64,000 bases of DNA from Paraplanobispora takensis (GTDB taxonomy: Bacteria; Actinomycetota; Actinomycetes; Streptosporangiales; Streptosporangiaceae). Positions 34,389-43,718 of the stretch are shown piece after piece. The notes under the pieces were generated by a model. It searched no databases. It saw only the letters and a list, made by a program, of their open reading frames with translations, and had not been told where the DNA came from. Both the position numbers and the translations under genes were made by a program. Location: contig NZ_BOOK01000037.1 in assembly GCF_016863195.1 (NCBI RefSeq), positions 1 through 64,000 of the forward strand. Reading direction: 5' to 3'. The stretch's first letter is position 1. Each line of letters opens with the position of its first letter.

Positions 34389-35753
34389 TTGGGGCGCCTT
34401 TTCGGCACCGACGGGGTACGTGGGGTCGCTGGTCGCGACCTCACGGCCGAGCTCGTCATGGACCTGTCCGTGGCGGCGGCTCATGTCCTCGGCGATGCCG
34501 GGGCGTTCCATGCCAGCGGCGGGCGGCCCGGTTCACCGGACCGCCCGATCGCCGTCGTAGGCCGGGATCCCCGCGCTTCAGGAGAATTCCTGGAGGCCGC
34601 GGTGGTCGCCGGCCTTGCGTCGTCTGGCGTGGATGTGCTCCGGCTCGGCGTGCTGCCCACCCCGGCGGTCGCATACCTGACCACGGCTCTCGGAGCCGAC
34701 ATGGGCGTGATGATCTCCGCCTCCCACAACCCCGCCCCGGACAACGGGATCAAGTTCTTCCTGAAGGGCGGCTACAAGCTGCCCGACGCGGTGGAGGACG
34801 AGATCGAGCAGCGGCTCGGCGAGAAGTGGGACCGCCCGGTCGGATCCGCGGTCGGCCGCGTGCGCGACGCGTACGGCGAGGCCGACCGTTACGTGTCCCA
34901 CGTGCTGTCCACCGTGACGGGCCGCCTCGACGGCCTGAGCGTGGTCGTCGACTGCGCGCACGGCGCGGCCCACATCGTGGCGCCCGAGGCGCTGCTGCGG
35001 GCCGGCGCGAAGGTCGAGACCATCGGCGCGCGCCCGGACGGCCTGAACATCAACGCCGGAGTCGGCTCGACCCACCTGGACAAGCTCCAGCAGGTCGTGG
35101 TCTCCCGCGGCGCGGACGTCGGGATCGCCTACGACGGCGACGCCGACCGCTGCCTGGCGGTCGCGCACACCGGTGAGGTGATCGACGGCGACCAGATCAT
35201 GGCCGTGCTGGCCATGGCCATGCACGCCGAGGGGAAACTGGCCGGTGACACCGTGGTCGCCACGGTGATGTCCAACCTGGGCTTCAAGCTGGCGATGCAG
35301 AACGCCGGGATCAACGTGATCGAGACGGCGGTGGGCGACCGCTACGTCCTGGAGGCGATGAAGGCCGGCGGTCACAACCTCGGCGGCGAGCAGTCGGGGC
35401 ACGTCCTGATGCTCGACCACGCCACCACCGGGGACGGCCTGCTGACCTCGCTCCACCTGCTGTCGGCGGTGGTCCGCGAGGGCCGGCCGCTGGCCGAGCT
35501 CGCCTCGGTGATGACCCGGCTCCCGCAGGTCCTGATCAACGTCAAGGGCGTCGACCGGGCGAAGGCCTCGGTGCCGGAGCTGGCGGCGGCCGTCGCCGGG
35601 GCCGAGGAGGAACTCGGCGAGACCGGCCGGGTGCTGATCCGGCCGAGCGGCACCGAGCCCATGATCCGGGTGATGGTCGAGGCCGCCTCGGCGGAGCAGG
35701 CCGAGCAACTGGCCAACCGTCTGGCGGATGTCGTCCGCGAGGTCTGCCTCTGA
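34389..35753 (+). CDS. glmM: Phosphoglucosamine mutase
   Basis: A 454-residue enzyme that converts glucosamine-6-phosphate to glucosamine-1-phosphate for peptidoglycan precursors. It begins [11 protein letters not shown]; the only start that fits is TTG at 34389, directly after the rpsI stop, so expression probably depends on coupling. The phosphoserine is S112 (ISASHNP), the metal-binding loop is DGDADRC, and the substrate loop is GGEQSGH. The C-terminal phosphate loop RPSGTEP is present. Linkage to rpsI is common in actinobacteria. Confidence 0.95.
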   Translation: MGRLFGTDGVRGVAGRDLTAELVMDLSVAAAHVLGDAGAFHASGGRPGSPDRPIAVVGRDPRASGEFLEAAVVAGLASSGVDVLRLGVLPTPAVAYLTTALGADMGVMISASHNPAPDNGIKFFLKGGYKLPDAVEDEIEQRLGEKWDRPVGSAVGRVRDAYGEADRYVSHVLSTVTGRLDGLSVVVDCAHGAAHIVAPEALLRAGAKVETIGARPDGLNINAGVGSTHLDKLQQVVVSRGADVGIAYDGDADRCLAVAHTGEVIDGDQIMAVLAMAMHAEGKLAGDTVVATVMSNLGFKLAMQNAGINVIETAVGDRYVLEAMKAGGHNLGGEQSGHVLMLDHATTGDGLLTSLHLLSAVVREGRPLAELASVMTRLPQVLINVKGVDRAKASVPELAAAVAGAEEELGETGRVLIRPSGTEPMIRVMVEAASAEQAEQLANRLADVVREVCL

Positions 35754-35761
35754 ACTCGCCC

Positions 35762-35799
35762 GCCGTACGGCCCCGGCATCCGTCCGCGGGCCGTACGGC
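35762..35799 (+). terminator. Stem-loop terminator after glmM
   Basis: Perfect 12-base arms at 35762-35773 and 35788-35799, each containing the palindrome GCCGTACGGC, with a 14-base loop. It begins 8 bases after the glmM stop. Confidence 0.65.
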
Positions 35800-35914
35800 C
35801 TGGGCATTCGCCCGGGGGAGCGGGCGGAGGGCGTACGGAACAGTGGCCCTCGGGTATCCGGTCGGGATTCTTATCACATTGACGCTTCCGAGAGACATTC
35901 GAGATATTTACGAA

Positions 35915-36433
35915 ATGATCTCTTTACGCCCCCTCGCGGGAGCGATCACCGCTTCCGCCCTCGCTTCCGCCCTTCTCGTCGGCCCCGCCGTCGCGCCGGC
36001 CGCCGCCTCGACCCAGGAAACCGCAGTCTCCTGGGCCGACGCGGCCGCGCGGCCGGGCAACGGCCGGATCCTCTACGACCGCATCAGCGGTGGACGCGGT
36101 GTCCTGAAGATCAAGAACGGCAACAGGACCGACGCCGTCATCACCCTCGTCCGCGGCAGGACCAAGGCGATCAGCATCTACGTCCGGGCCCGGTCGACCG
36201 CCAAGATCAATGACGTCCGGGACGGCACCTACCGGATCTACTTCACCAGCGGCTACCGGTTCAGCGTCTCCAAGGGCCGCTTCACCAAGAGCGCGGTCTA
36301 CCAGCGCTTCGACGACAAGCTGCGGTTCACCACGACCTCGACCAGCGCGACCATCTGGACGCTGACCCTCAACCGCGTCGTCGGCGGCAACGCCCGGACC
36401 AGCGGCGTCAACCCCAAGGACTTCCCGGCCTGA
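35915..36433 (+). CDS. Small secreted protein of unknown function
   Basis: A 172-residue protein from the ATG at 35915. Residues 1-31 form a signal peptide (MISLRPLAGAITASALASALLV, cleavage near AAA-S). The mature part is beta-rich with many T, R and K residues and no cysteine. No domain was recognised. The start region is A/T-rich with a weak ribosome binding site. It ends at a shared bidirectional terminator with the ABC transporter operon. Confidence 0.7.
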   Translation: MISLRPLAGAITASALASALLVGPAVAPAAASTQETAVSWADAAARPGNGRILYDRISGGRGVLKIKNGNRTDAVITLVRGRTKAISIYVRARSTAKINDVRDGTYRIYFTSGYRFSVSKGRFTKSAVYQRFDDKLRFTTTSTSATIWTLTLNRVVGGNARTSGVNPKDFPA

Positions 36434-36441
36434 CTCCGGCC

Positions 36442-36478
36442 CTCCCTCACCGGCGGCTACTCGTCGCCGGTGAGGGAG
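36442..36478. terminator. Bidirectional terminator between convergent genes
   Basis: Perfect 14-base arms at 36442-36455 and 36465-36478 with a 9-base loop. It covers the end of the minus-strand permease gene and serves the plus-strand secreted-protein gene from the other side. Confidence 0.65.
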
Positions 36479-37173
36479 AAGCTCCGCAGGCGCAGGCCCG
36501 CCCAGGCCACGGCGCCCACGGTGACGACGAGCAGCGCGGTGGCGGCGAAGCCCAGCGCGATCTCGGTGGACAGGAAGAACGAGGAGGACACCTGGTCGGC
36601 GACGGTCTGGGCCCACTGCTGGACGGAGAAGCGCCGGGCGCCGGGGACGAGGTTGCCCACCAGCCCCTCCCAGATCACCGCGTAGGCGATGCCGATCGTG
36701 ACCGCGTGCCGGGTGATCACCCCCAGCAGCATGAACACCGCCGCGTACGCGACGCCGCCGACCAGAGCGGCCAGGGCGAAGCCGGAGGCGACCCCGGATT
36801 CGAGGCCGATCAGCAGGTAGGCCGCCAGGAAGGTCGGCACCGTGGCGAAGAGCGCGACGACCGAGGCGGCGACCAGGAACTTGGTCTGCGCGATCACCGG
36901 CCGGGAGATCGGCTTGGCCAGCAGGTGGATGACGGTCCCGTCGTCGATCTCGGGGGCGATCACCCCGGTCCCGGCGATCAGGCCCAGCAGCGGCAGCATG
37001 ATGCCGATGGCGAAGGTCCGCATGAGCTCCACCGTGGCCCGTTCGCCGTCGGCGCCGATCACGCGGAGCAGGACGGCCAGGGCCAGCAGCACCGCCGGCA
37101 GCAGGACGAGAAGCCAGATCCGCCGCCGGCCGAGCAGCGCCCGGTAGGAGATCCCGGCGATGACACCGTTCAT
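36457..37173 (-). CDS. ABC-2-type transporter permease
   Basis: A 238-residue membrane protein with about six hydrophobic segments, starting with a cytoplasmic MNGVIAGISYRALLGRRR. The pattern (GVIAPEIDDGTVIHLLAKPISRPVI in the loop after the first two segments) is typical of ABC-2 permeases that act on antibiotics, lipids or unknown compounds. It lies 2 bases after the ATPase gene and is the last gene of a four-gene operon. Substrate unknown. Confidence 0.85.
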   Translation of the reverse strand: MNGVIAGISYRALLGRRRIWLLVLLPAVLLALAVLLRVIGADGERATVELMRTFAIGIMLPLLGLIAGTGVIAPEIDDGTVIHLLAKPISRPVIAQTKFLVAASVVALFATVPTFLAAYLLIGLESGVASGFALAALVGGVAYAAVFMLLGVITRHAVTIGIAYAVIWEGLVGNLVPGARRFSVQQWAQTVADQVSSSFFLSTEIALGFAATALLVVTVGAVAWAGLRLRSFSLTGDE

Positions 37174-37175
37174 GA

Positions 37176-38090
37176 TCAGCCGCTCCTGTTGATCAGGTAG
37201 GAGAAGACGCTCTCCAGGTCTTCGTCGGCGGGGGAGACCTGCCAGACCCGCACGCCGGCGTCCCTGGCCACGCGGGGCAGCAGCCAGGTGAAGCGCCGGA
37301 AGTCCACCGCGCGCACCTCCAGTCCCGCCTCGGTGAGGGAGACCGACCCCGAGGAGGCGTCGGCGATCAGCGCCGAGGCCAGGCGGCGGTCGTCGCTGGA
37401 GCGGACCCGGAACAGGTGCGGCCGGTCGGTCATCCGGCGGCGGATCTCGCGGAAGTCGCCGGAGGCGGCGTGCCGGCCGGCGACCAGGACCTCGATCTGC
37501 TGGGCGACGCGCTCGACCTCCTCCAGGATGTGCGAGCTGAACAGGATGGTCTTGCCCGCCGTGCCCATCTCGCGGATGAGCTCCATCAGGTGCAGGCGCT
37601 GACGCGGGTCCATGCCGTTGAACGGCTCGTCCAGCAGCAGGACCTGCGGGTCGTGCACGAGAGCCGCGGCGACCTTCACCCGCTGGCGCATGCCCTTGGA
37701 GTAGGTCTCGATCCTGCGGTCCTTGGCGCTCTCCATCTCGACCATGGCCAGCGCCTTGCGGGCGGCGTCGTCGGGGTTGGGCAGGCGGTGCAGGCGCGCG
37801 CTGGACAGCACGAACTGCCAGCCGGTGAGGAAGCCGTAGACGGCCTCGCGCTCGGGGACCAGGCCGATCGAGCGGTAGATCTCGTGGTTCTGCCAGATCC
37901 GGGTGCCGTCCAGGGTGACGGTCCCGCCGGAGGGCGCCAGGAAGCCGGCCATCATGTGCAGCAGCGTCGACTTGCCCGCCCCGTTGGGGCCGAGCAGCCC
38001 GGTGACGCCGGGGCCGATGGTCATGGTGACGTCGTTGACGGCCACCACGTTGCCGTACCAGCGGGAGACCTGGGCCAGTTCGATGTTCAT
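37176..38090 (-). CDS. ABC transporter ATP-binding protein
   Basis: A 304-residue ATPase from the ATG at 38090. Walker A GPNGAGKST is near residue 37, the signature YSKGMRQRV near 135, and Walker B VLLLDEP follows. The C-terminal 90 residues are the accessory domain of the CcmA/DrrA-like class. The start overlaps the stop of the permease gene upstream (ATGA), so all four genes are translationally linked. It probably pairs with the permease ending at 36457. Confidence 0.93.
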   Translation of the reverse strand: MNIELAQVSRWYGNVVAVNDVTMTIGPGVTGLLGPNGAGKSTLLHMMAGFLAPSGGTVTLDGTRIWQNHEIYRSIGLVPEREAVYGFLTGWQFVLSSARLHRLPNPDDAARKALAMVEMESAKDRRIETYSKGMRQRVKVAAALVHDPQVLLLDEPFNGMDPRQRLHLMELIREMGTAGKTILFSSHILEEVERVAQQIEVLVAGRHAASGDFREIRRRMTDRPHLFRVRSSDDRRLASALIADASSGSVSLTEAGLEVRAVDFRRFTWLLPRVARDAGVRVWQVSPADEDLESVFSYLINRSG

Positions 38091-39037
38091 CGGGAGGCCG
38101 CCTTCCGGTAGCGCGCGATCAGGGCGACCATCGAGAGCGCGATCAGCGCGAGCATCAGCACGATGGCGGCGGCGACGCCGACCCCCGTCGGGTAGGCGCC
38201 CGGGGCGGCCGGCTCCGTGCCGAAGAGCCCGACCGGGATGGCGGCGTCCACCAGGAAGAACGGGTTGATCAGCCAGGCCCATCCGGCGGCGGCGTAGTCG
38301 TTGACCGACTCCATCACCGCGGCCACGACGGTCGAGACGCCCGAGGCCAGGAGATAGAGCGCGATGACCGAGGCCACGCCCAGCCCGCGCCGCGGGGTGA
38401 AGGAGGCGATCGCCACCCCCAGCGAGGCCAGCAGCACCGCGTAGCCGACCGCGCCGGCCATGCCCGCCAGGTACTCGGAGGTCTGCGGGGGCCCGGGCAT
38501 GTCGACGAGGAGCTCGCCGACGTACAGCACGGTCAGCGGGACCGCCAGCAGCGTGAACATCGCCACCGCCATCGCCGCGAGCTTGGCCCCCACGTAGTCC
38601 CACAGGCCCACCGGCCGCGACAGGTACAGCGGCAGCACCCGGAAGCGCAGGTCCGGCGCGACGGCGTACGGCGACTGCGAGGCCAGGAAGATCGCCAGCA
38701 CGGGCTGCATGATGGTGGCGTAGGGGGTGTACTCCATCGCCCGCTGCTGGACCATCGCCATGACCGCGATGGAGACCACGGCCGGGAGCATCATGATCCC
38801 GAAGAGCGCGAACGGGATGATCTTCGAGCGGGCCGGGCGGCCGAGGCCGAAGACCCCGCGCAGGGTGTGCACGGCCAGGGCGACGGTCGCGGGGCCGCGG
38901 CCGAGCCGGGGCCCGTCGTAGTGGCGGTAGCCGATGTCGTGGATGACGCCCACCGGCCCGGCCGGGCCCCGCGGGCCGGAGCCGTGCGGCACGGGGTTCA
39001 CCGGGCCGCCGGGAGGGGAGGCGGGGAGGTCAGACAT
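38087..39037 (-). CDS. ABC-2-type transporter permease
   Basis: A 316-residue permease. It has a P/G-rich cytoplasmic start (residues 1-45) with DIGYRHYDGPRLGR, then about six hydrophobic segments. It overlaps the ATPase genes on both sides, by 8 bases upstream and 4 bases downstream. It belongs with the ATPase ending at 39030. Confidence 0.85.
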   Translation of the reverse strand: MSDLPASPPGGPVNPVPHGSGPRGPAGPVGVIHDIGYRHYDGPRLGRGPATVALAVHTLRGVFGLGRPARSKIIPFALFGIMMLPAVVSIAVMAMVQQRAMEYTPYATIMQPVLAIFLASQSPYAVAPDLRFRVLPLYLSRPVGLWDYVGAKLAAMAVAMFTLLAVPLTVLYVGELLVDMPGPPQTSEYLAGMAGAVGYAVLLASLGVAIASFTPRRGLGVASVIALYLLASGVSTVVAAVMESVNDYAAAGWAWLINPFFLVDAAIPVGLFGTEPAAPGAYPTGVGVAAAIVLMLALIALSMVALIARYRKAASR

Positions 39038-39935
39038 CGGCGGGCTCCTTGAAGACGTCCTCGATGCGCTGGCGGCCCTGCTCGACGCGGATGAGGCACA
39101 GGTCCAGGTCGCACACGGCGTCGCGCAGGACGTCGTAGGTCTGCGGGGCGCGCACCCGCAGCAGGAGCGCCCGGCCCTCGGTGGTGACGGTCTCGCCCAG
39201 CTCGGTCAGGCGGGCCGCCAGCAGGTCGCGGCCGTCCTCGACCTCGACCGTGACGGTCTGGGTGGCCTGGGTGAACTCGCCGATGGCCGACGAGCGCAGC
39301 AGCCGGCCGCCGTCGATCACGATCACGTGGTCGCAGATCCGCTCCAGCTCGCCGAGGAGGTGCGAGGTGACCAGCACGCTGATCCCGAACTCGGCGCCGA
39401 TCCTGCGGATCAGCGCGAGCATCTCGTCGCGGCCCTGCGGGTCGAGCCCGTTGGTGGGCTCGTCCAGGAAGACGACCCGGGGGTCGTGCACGAGAGCCTG
39501 CGCCAGCTTGACCCGCTGTTTCATGCCGGTGGAGTAACCGCCCATCGGGCGGTAGCGCTCCTCGTAGAGCCCGACGTGCCGCAGCACGTCGGCGGCGCGC
39601 TCGCGGGCGGCGGTGCGCGGCAGGCCGGACATCCGGGCCATGTGCACCGTGAACTCGGTGGCGGACAGGTCGGGCGGCAGGCAGTCGTGCTCGGGCATGT
39701 AGCCGACGACCCGGCGGATCTCGGCGCCCTGGGCCGTCACGTCCATGCCGAGCACCCGCGCGCCTCCGCCGGAGGGCGGCAGCAGTCCCAGCAGGATCTT
39801 GATCAGCGTGGACTTGCCCGCGCCGTTGGCGCCGACCAGGCCCGTCACGCCGGGCCCGACGGTGACGGTGAGCCGGTCGAGCGCCGTCACCCGGGGAAAG
39901 CTCCTGCTGAGCTCCTCGGTGGCGAGGATAGTCAT
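39030..39935 (-). CDS. ABC transporter ATP-binding protein
   Basis: A 301-residue ATPase, first gene of the operon. Walker A GANGAGKST is near residue 35, the signature YSTGMKQRV near 140, Walker B VVFLDEPTNGLDP near 160, and the H-loop in TSHLL. The C-terminal regulatory half is of the same class as the second ATPase in this operon. The operon thus encodes two full ATPase/permease pairs, which may form one mixed or two separate exporters. No clue to the substrate. Confidence 0.93.
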   Translation of the reverse strand: MTILATEELSRSFPRVTALDRLTVTVGPGVTGLVGANGAGKSTLIKILLGLLPPSGGGARVLGMDVTAQGAEIRRVVGYMPEHDCLPPDLSATEFTVHMARMSGLPRTAARERAADVLRHVGLYEERYRPMGGYSTGMKQRVKLAQALVHDPRVVFLDEPTNGLDPQGRDEMLALIRRIGAEFGISVLVTSHLLGELERICDHVIVIDGGRLLRSSAIGEFTQATQTVTVEVEDGRDLLAARLTELGETVTTEGRALLLRVRAPQTYDVLRDAVCDLDLCLIRVEQGRQRIEDVFKEPADV

Positions 39936-40000
39936 GATCGGAGACTATCCACCGGAGGTCGCGCGCGCCTCCCTCACGGGAAGGACTCGCCCCTCATCCG

Positions 40001-40021
40001 ATCGGGCGGGCGGCGCCCGCC
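40001..40021 (-). terminator. Stem-loop terminator after coaA
   Basis: Perfect 9-base GC arms at 40001-40009 and 40013-40021 with a GGC loop, in the gap between coaA and the ABC operon, both on the minus strand. Confidence 0.55.
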
Positions 40022-40059
40022 CGCCTCGGCCGTTCGGCCGGGATCACGGCGGGCCGCGA

Positions 40060-40998
40060 TCAGATGCGGCGCAGCCGTACGCGCTTGATCGAGTGGTCGG
40101 GGCCCTTGAGCAGGACCAGACCGGCGCGGCCCCGGGTGGGGGCGATGTTCTCGATGAGGTTGCGCTCGTTGATGTCGCGCCAGACGTCCTCGGCGAAGGC
40201 GGTGGCCTCCTCCTCCGACAGCTCGGTCAGGCGCCGGAAGTAGGACTTGGGATCCTCGAAGGCGGTACGGCGGAGCTTGTGGAAGCGGTCCACGTACCAC
40301 TCGCGGATGTGCTCGGTCTTGGCGTCCACGTAGATGGAGAAGTCGAAGTAGTCGTTGACGGCCAGCGCCGCGGGCGGGGCGGGCTGCAGGACGTTGAGGC
40401 CCTCGACGATGAGGATGTCGGGCCGGCGCACGGTCTGCACGGCGCCGGGCACGATGTCGTACTCCAGGTGGCTGTAGACCGGGGCGCTCACCTCGGGCAG
40501 CCCGGCCTTGACGCCGGCCATGAACCTGACCAGGGCCCGCCGGTCGTAGCTCTCGGGGAAGCCCTTGCGGTGCATGATGTCGCGCTCGGTCAGCACCTTG
40601 TTCGGGTGCAGGAAGCTGTCGGTGGTGATCAGATCCACCCGCGGGTGCTCGGGCCAGCGGGCCAGCAGCGTGTGCAGCAGCCGGGCCGTGGTCGACTTGC
40701 CGACCGCGACGCTGCCGGCGATGCCCAGGATGTACGGCGCCGGCCGCCCGCCGGTGCCGAGGAAGGTGGTGACCGCGGCGTTGCGCTGCCTGGCCCCGGT
40801 GAAGTGCAGGTTGAGCAGCCGGGTCAGGGGCAGGTAGACGTCGGTGACCTCGGCCAGGTCGATCGGGTCGTCGACGCCGCGCAGTTCCTCCAGCTCCTCC
40901 TCGGTGAGGGTGAGCGGAGTGTTCTTGCGCAGCTCGCTCCACTGCGACCTGTTCAGCTCGACGTACGGCGTCGCCGCCTCGTCCCACCCGTTGGCCAT
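40060..40998 (-). CDS. coaA: Pantothenate kinase, type I
   Basis: A 312-residue kinase for the first step of coenzyme A synthesis. The P-loop is GSVAVGKST; conserved family segments are [16 protein letters not shown] and [11 protein letters not shown]. Length and order match the bacterial PanK-I type (the form inhibited by CoA). The ATG at 40998 gives the usual start near YVELNRSQW; a start three codons upstream is possible. Monocistronic, with a 20-bp palindrome just upstream. Confidence 0.96.
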   Translation of the reverse strand: MANGWDEAATPYVELNRSQWSELRKNTPLTLTEEELEELRGVDDPIDLAEVTDVYLPLTRLLNLHFTGARQRNAAVTTFLGTGGRPAPYILGIAGSVAVGKSTTARLLHTLLARWPEHPRVDLITTDSFLHPNKVLTERDIMHRKGFPESYDRRALVRFMAGVKAGLPEVSAPVYSHLEYDIVPGAVQTVRRPDILIVEGLNVLQPAPPAALAVNDYFDFSIYVDAKTEHIREWYVDRFHKLRRTAFEDPKSYFRRLTELSEEEATAFAEDVWRDINERNLIENIAPTRGRAGLVLLKGPDHSIKRVRLRRI

Positions 40999-41019
40999 AG
41001 CCCGCAAGCCTACTGACCG

Positions 41020-41039
41020 GTCACCGGCGCGCCGGTGAC
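41020..41039. promoter_or_regulatory. Perfect 20-bp palindrome between divergent genes
   Basis: GTCACCGGCGCGCCGGTGAC is fully self-complementary and lies 21 bases upstream of coaA, and 128 bases upstream of the divergent PhoX-like gene. It could be an operator for a dimeric repressor or a stem-loop in the coaA leader. Confidence 0.4.
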
Positions 41040-41167
41040 GGGGCTCCCCGGGGACTCACCGGCGCGGGCGGGGTTCCGGACTCATTGATTGGCGATATAT
41101 GCCCTATAGCGGATTGGTGAGCGCGGATTAACGTGTCGTGAACCCATCGGATCCCAGGGAGTGCACC

Positions 41168-42583
41168 ATGGATCGTCGTCGTTTTCTCGCCGGGACCACG
41201 ACACTGGCGGCGGTAGGGGTGGCCGGGCCGTTCGCCGGCGTCGCCAGCGCGGGACGCAACGGGGAACTGCGGCCGGGGGGCGGATACGGCCCCCTGGTCC
41301 CGATCGCCGACGAGCGGGACGGGGTAGTCCGGCTGCATCTGCCGAAGGGGTTCAAGTACCGCTCGTTCAACCCCGCCGGCGAGGCGTTCACCGACGGGAG
41401 CACCACCCCGGGCAGGCACGACGGCATGGCGGCGTTCCGGGGACCGCGCGGGAACGCGATCCTGGTGCGCAACCACGAGGTCAACGGCCCCGTCGGCGCG
41501 TTCGGGGACCCGGCCAAGGCCTACGACCCGGCGGCGGGCGGCGGTACGGCCACGCTGGAGGTCACCCGCTACGGCCGGGTCGTCAAGTCCGGTCCCAGCC
41601 TGAACGGCACCCAGATGAACTGCTCCGGCGGGCCGATGCCCTGGGGGGCGTGGGTGACCTGCGAGGAGACCGTCAACGGGCCGGACGTCGGCAACGACTT
41701 CACCGGCCAGGACAACACCAGGCTCAAGCAGAAGCACGGCTACATCTTCGAGGTGCCGGTCGACGGCCGGCCGAGCGGGCCGATCAGGAGCGCCGGGCGC
41801 TTCGCCCACGAGTCGGCCGCGTTCGACCCGCTGACCGGGGCGATCTATCTGACCGAGGACAACTTCGCCTTCCCCTCGGGCTTCTACCGCTACCTGCCGC
41901 CGAAGAACCCGCTCAAGGCGGGCCGGATCCTGGACGGCGGCAAGCTGCAGATGCTGGCCGTACGCGACCAGCCGGGCAAGGACCTGTCGGCAGGCCAGCC
42001 CGCCGGGGCCTCCTACCGCGTCACCTGGGTGGACATCGACGACCCCGACCCGGCCTTCACCGGCACGCCGAGCAACGACACCGCGATCCAGGCCGTCGGC
42101 AAGCAGGGCCGGGACAAGGGAGCGGCGATCTTCTCCCGCCTGGAGGGGGCGATCCACCACCACGGCACCGTCTACTTCGTCTCCACCCAGGGCGGCGCGA
42201 CCGCCTCCGGCGACACCCCGCCCAGCGGTTTCGGCAAGGGACGCGGCCAGGTGTGGGCGTACGAGTCGTGGAGCGGCCGGCTGAAGCTCGTCTACGAGTC
42301 GCCCGGCGCGGTCACCCTCGACCTGCCCGACAACGTCACCACCAGCCCCCGCGGCACCCTCGTCCTGTGCGAGGACGGCAACGGTGACAACTATCTGCGC
42401 GGGCTCACCCGGCGCGGCGAGATCTTCGACTTCTCCCGCCTGGTCCCCGTCGCCGGCGACTCCGGCGCCGAGTTCGCCGGCTCCACCTTCGGTCCCGGCG
42501 GCCACACCCTGTACGTCAACGTCCAGTCCAGCCAGGGGCTGAGCTTCGCCATCTGGGGCCCCTGGCAGCGCGGGGGTTTCTAG
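41168..42583 (+). CDS. Tat-exported PhoX-like phosphatase family protein (DUF839)
   Basis: A 471-residue protein from the ATG at 41168. Residues 1-28 form a twin-arginine signal (MDRRRFLAGTTTLAAVGVAGP) with cleavage after ASA. The rest follows the PhoX/DUF839 pattern: RNHEVNGPVGAF, a WGAWVTCEETVNG segment, HGYIFEVP, RFAHESAAFDP, YLTEDNFAFPSGFYRY and, near the end, SPRGTLVLCEDGNGDN. Known PhoX proteins are calcium- and iron-dependent alkaline phosphatases. Substrate activity here is not proven. Preceded by GGGAG. Its own transcript, ending in a bidirectional terminator. Confidence 0.88.
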   Translation: MDRRRFLAGTTTLAAVGVAGPFAGVASAGRNGELRPGGGYGPLVPIADERDGVVRLHLPKGFKYRSFNPAGEAFTDGSTTPGRHDGMAAFRGPRGNAILVRNHEVNGPVGAFGDPAKAYDPAAGGGTATLEVTRYGRVVKSGPSLNGTQMNCSGGPMPWGAWVTCEETVNGPDVGNDFTGQDNTRLKQKHGYIFEVPVDGRPSGPIRSAGRFAHESAAFDPLTGAIYLTEDNFAFPSGFYRYLPPKNPLKAGRILDGGKLQMLAVRDQPGKDLSAGQPAGASYRVTWVDIDDPDPAFTGTPSNDTAIQAVGKQGRDKGAAIFSRLEGAIHHHGTVYFVSTQGGATASGDTPPSGFGKGRGQVWAYESWSGRLKLVYESPGAVTLDLPDNVTTSPRGTLVLCEDGNGDNYLRGLTRRGEIFDFSRLVPVAGDSGAEFAGSTFGPGGHTLYVNVQSSQGLSFAIWGPWQRGGF

Positions 42584-42683
42584 CCGCGCCCGGCTCGGCC
42601 GTCGTCGGCGCTGCCGCCGCGCGGCCGGCCGGGCGGGGGTCGTAGTCTCCGGGCGCCCGGTGCGGAGTCCGCACGGCGCCGCG

Positions 42684-42714
42684 GCGGCCCGGACGGAACC
42701 CAGGTCCGGGCCGC
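42684..42714. terminator. Bidirectional terminator
   Basis: Perfect 11-base arms at 42684-42694 and 42704-42714 with a 9-base loop, between the PhoX-like gene (plus) and the minus-strand gene ending at 42725. Confidence 0.6.
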
Positions 42715-42724
42715 TCGGCGGGGG

Positions 42725-43603
42725 TCAGTCGTCCTGACGGGCGGACAGGGTGTTGATGACCTCCTTGGGGTCGACGATGCCGGTGGGCAGGTCCTTGTCC
42801 TCGATGACCTGGTCGGCGGGCGGGGCGATGATGGACAGCGGGATGCCCCAGTTGGTGTAGCGGGTGTCGGTCGTGGTGACCGTCAGCGACTTGCCGGTGC
42901 CGGTGCTCTCGGAGGTCCTCAGACGCTGGGGCAGGCCCTTGTCGTCGGTCCAGAGTCGCCAGGAGACCTTCCTCTGGGCGAACTTCTTGCCGTACTTGGG
43001 CAGGAGGGCGGCCTCGCCCCTGGCCTTCAGCAGTTCCGCGTAGGTCACGACGCCCTGATAGCGGGCTCCGGCGGAGGGCTTGCCCACCGAGGTCTTCAGA
43101 ACGGTCTTCAGGACGGCCGGATCGAAGATGTCGATCCCCTGGCTGCTGAGGTTGGGGGTCGGGACCTTCTCCTTGAGGCGCACCCAGGTCTTCCCCTCGG
43201 GGAGCTGGCCCCTGTAGGGCTCACCGGAGAAGTACGCGCGCTTGTCGGCGACCACCACCCGCTGGGGCGCGAACACGGTGGCCGTGAACGACTCGCCGTC
43301 CGTGCTCAGTTTCTCCAACTGCTCCCTGGTCTTGGGGTCGATGACCCAGCTCAGGGTGAAGTCGGAGGCGACCGGGCCGGCGGAGCCGAACTGCAGGTCG
43401 CCGTTGAGCCGGATCCCCAGCGAGCTGTCCTTGTCGGTCAGACGGGAGATCTCGTGGACCTCGACGCCGTGCCCGGCCTTGAACTGCCGCTTGACCGCCT
43501 GCACCGGGTCGGCGGCGGGAGCGGCCTGCGCGGCGGCGGGCAGCGCGACCGCGGCTGCGGACGCGACCAGAGTCGTGGCCGCGAGGGCGAGCCATCGTTT
43601 CAT
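42725..43603 (-). CDS. Secreted protein of unknown function
   Basis: A 292-residue protein from the ATG at 43603, which has AAGGACAG upstream. Residues 1-29 are a signal peptide (MKRWLALAATTLVASAAAVALPAAAQA). The mature protein is soluble, has no cysteine and contains alternating beta-type segments; the overall plan, with a tail of repeated strands ending in PLSIIAPPADQVI, is reminiscent of LppX/LprG-like or LolA-like lipid-binding folds, but no lipobox is present and this is only a structural guess. Confidence 0.65.
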   Translation of the reverse strand: MKRWLALAATTLVASAAAVALPAAAQAAPAADPVQAVKRQFKAGHGVEVHEISRLTDKDSSLGIRLNGDLQFGSAGPVASDFTLSWVIDPKTREQLEKLSTDGESFTATVFAPQRVVVADKRAYFSGEPYRGQLPEGKTWVRLKEKVPTPNLSSQGIDIFDPAVLKTVLKTSVGKPSAGARYQGVVTYAELLKARGEAALLPKYGKKFAQRKVSWRLWTDDKGLPQRLRTSESTGTGKSLTVTTTDTRYTNWGIPLSIIAPPADQVIEDKDLPTGIVDPKEVINTLSARQDD

Positions 43604-43718
43604 GAAATATCTGTCCTTGGGGAAGAGGTGATCATGCGGAGAATGATCATCCCAGACAAAGGTCAATATTTCGCCTCAATAGGGTGCAGCCCGTGGGGAG
43701 AATCACCGCAGATAAAGC

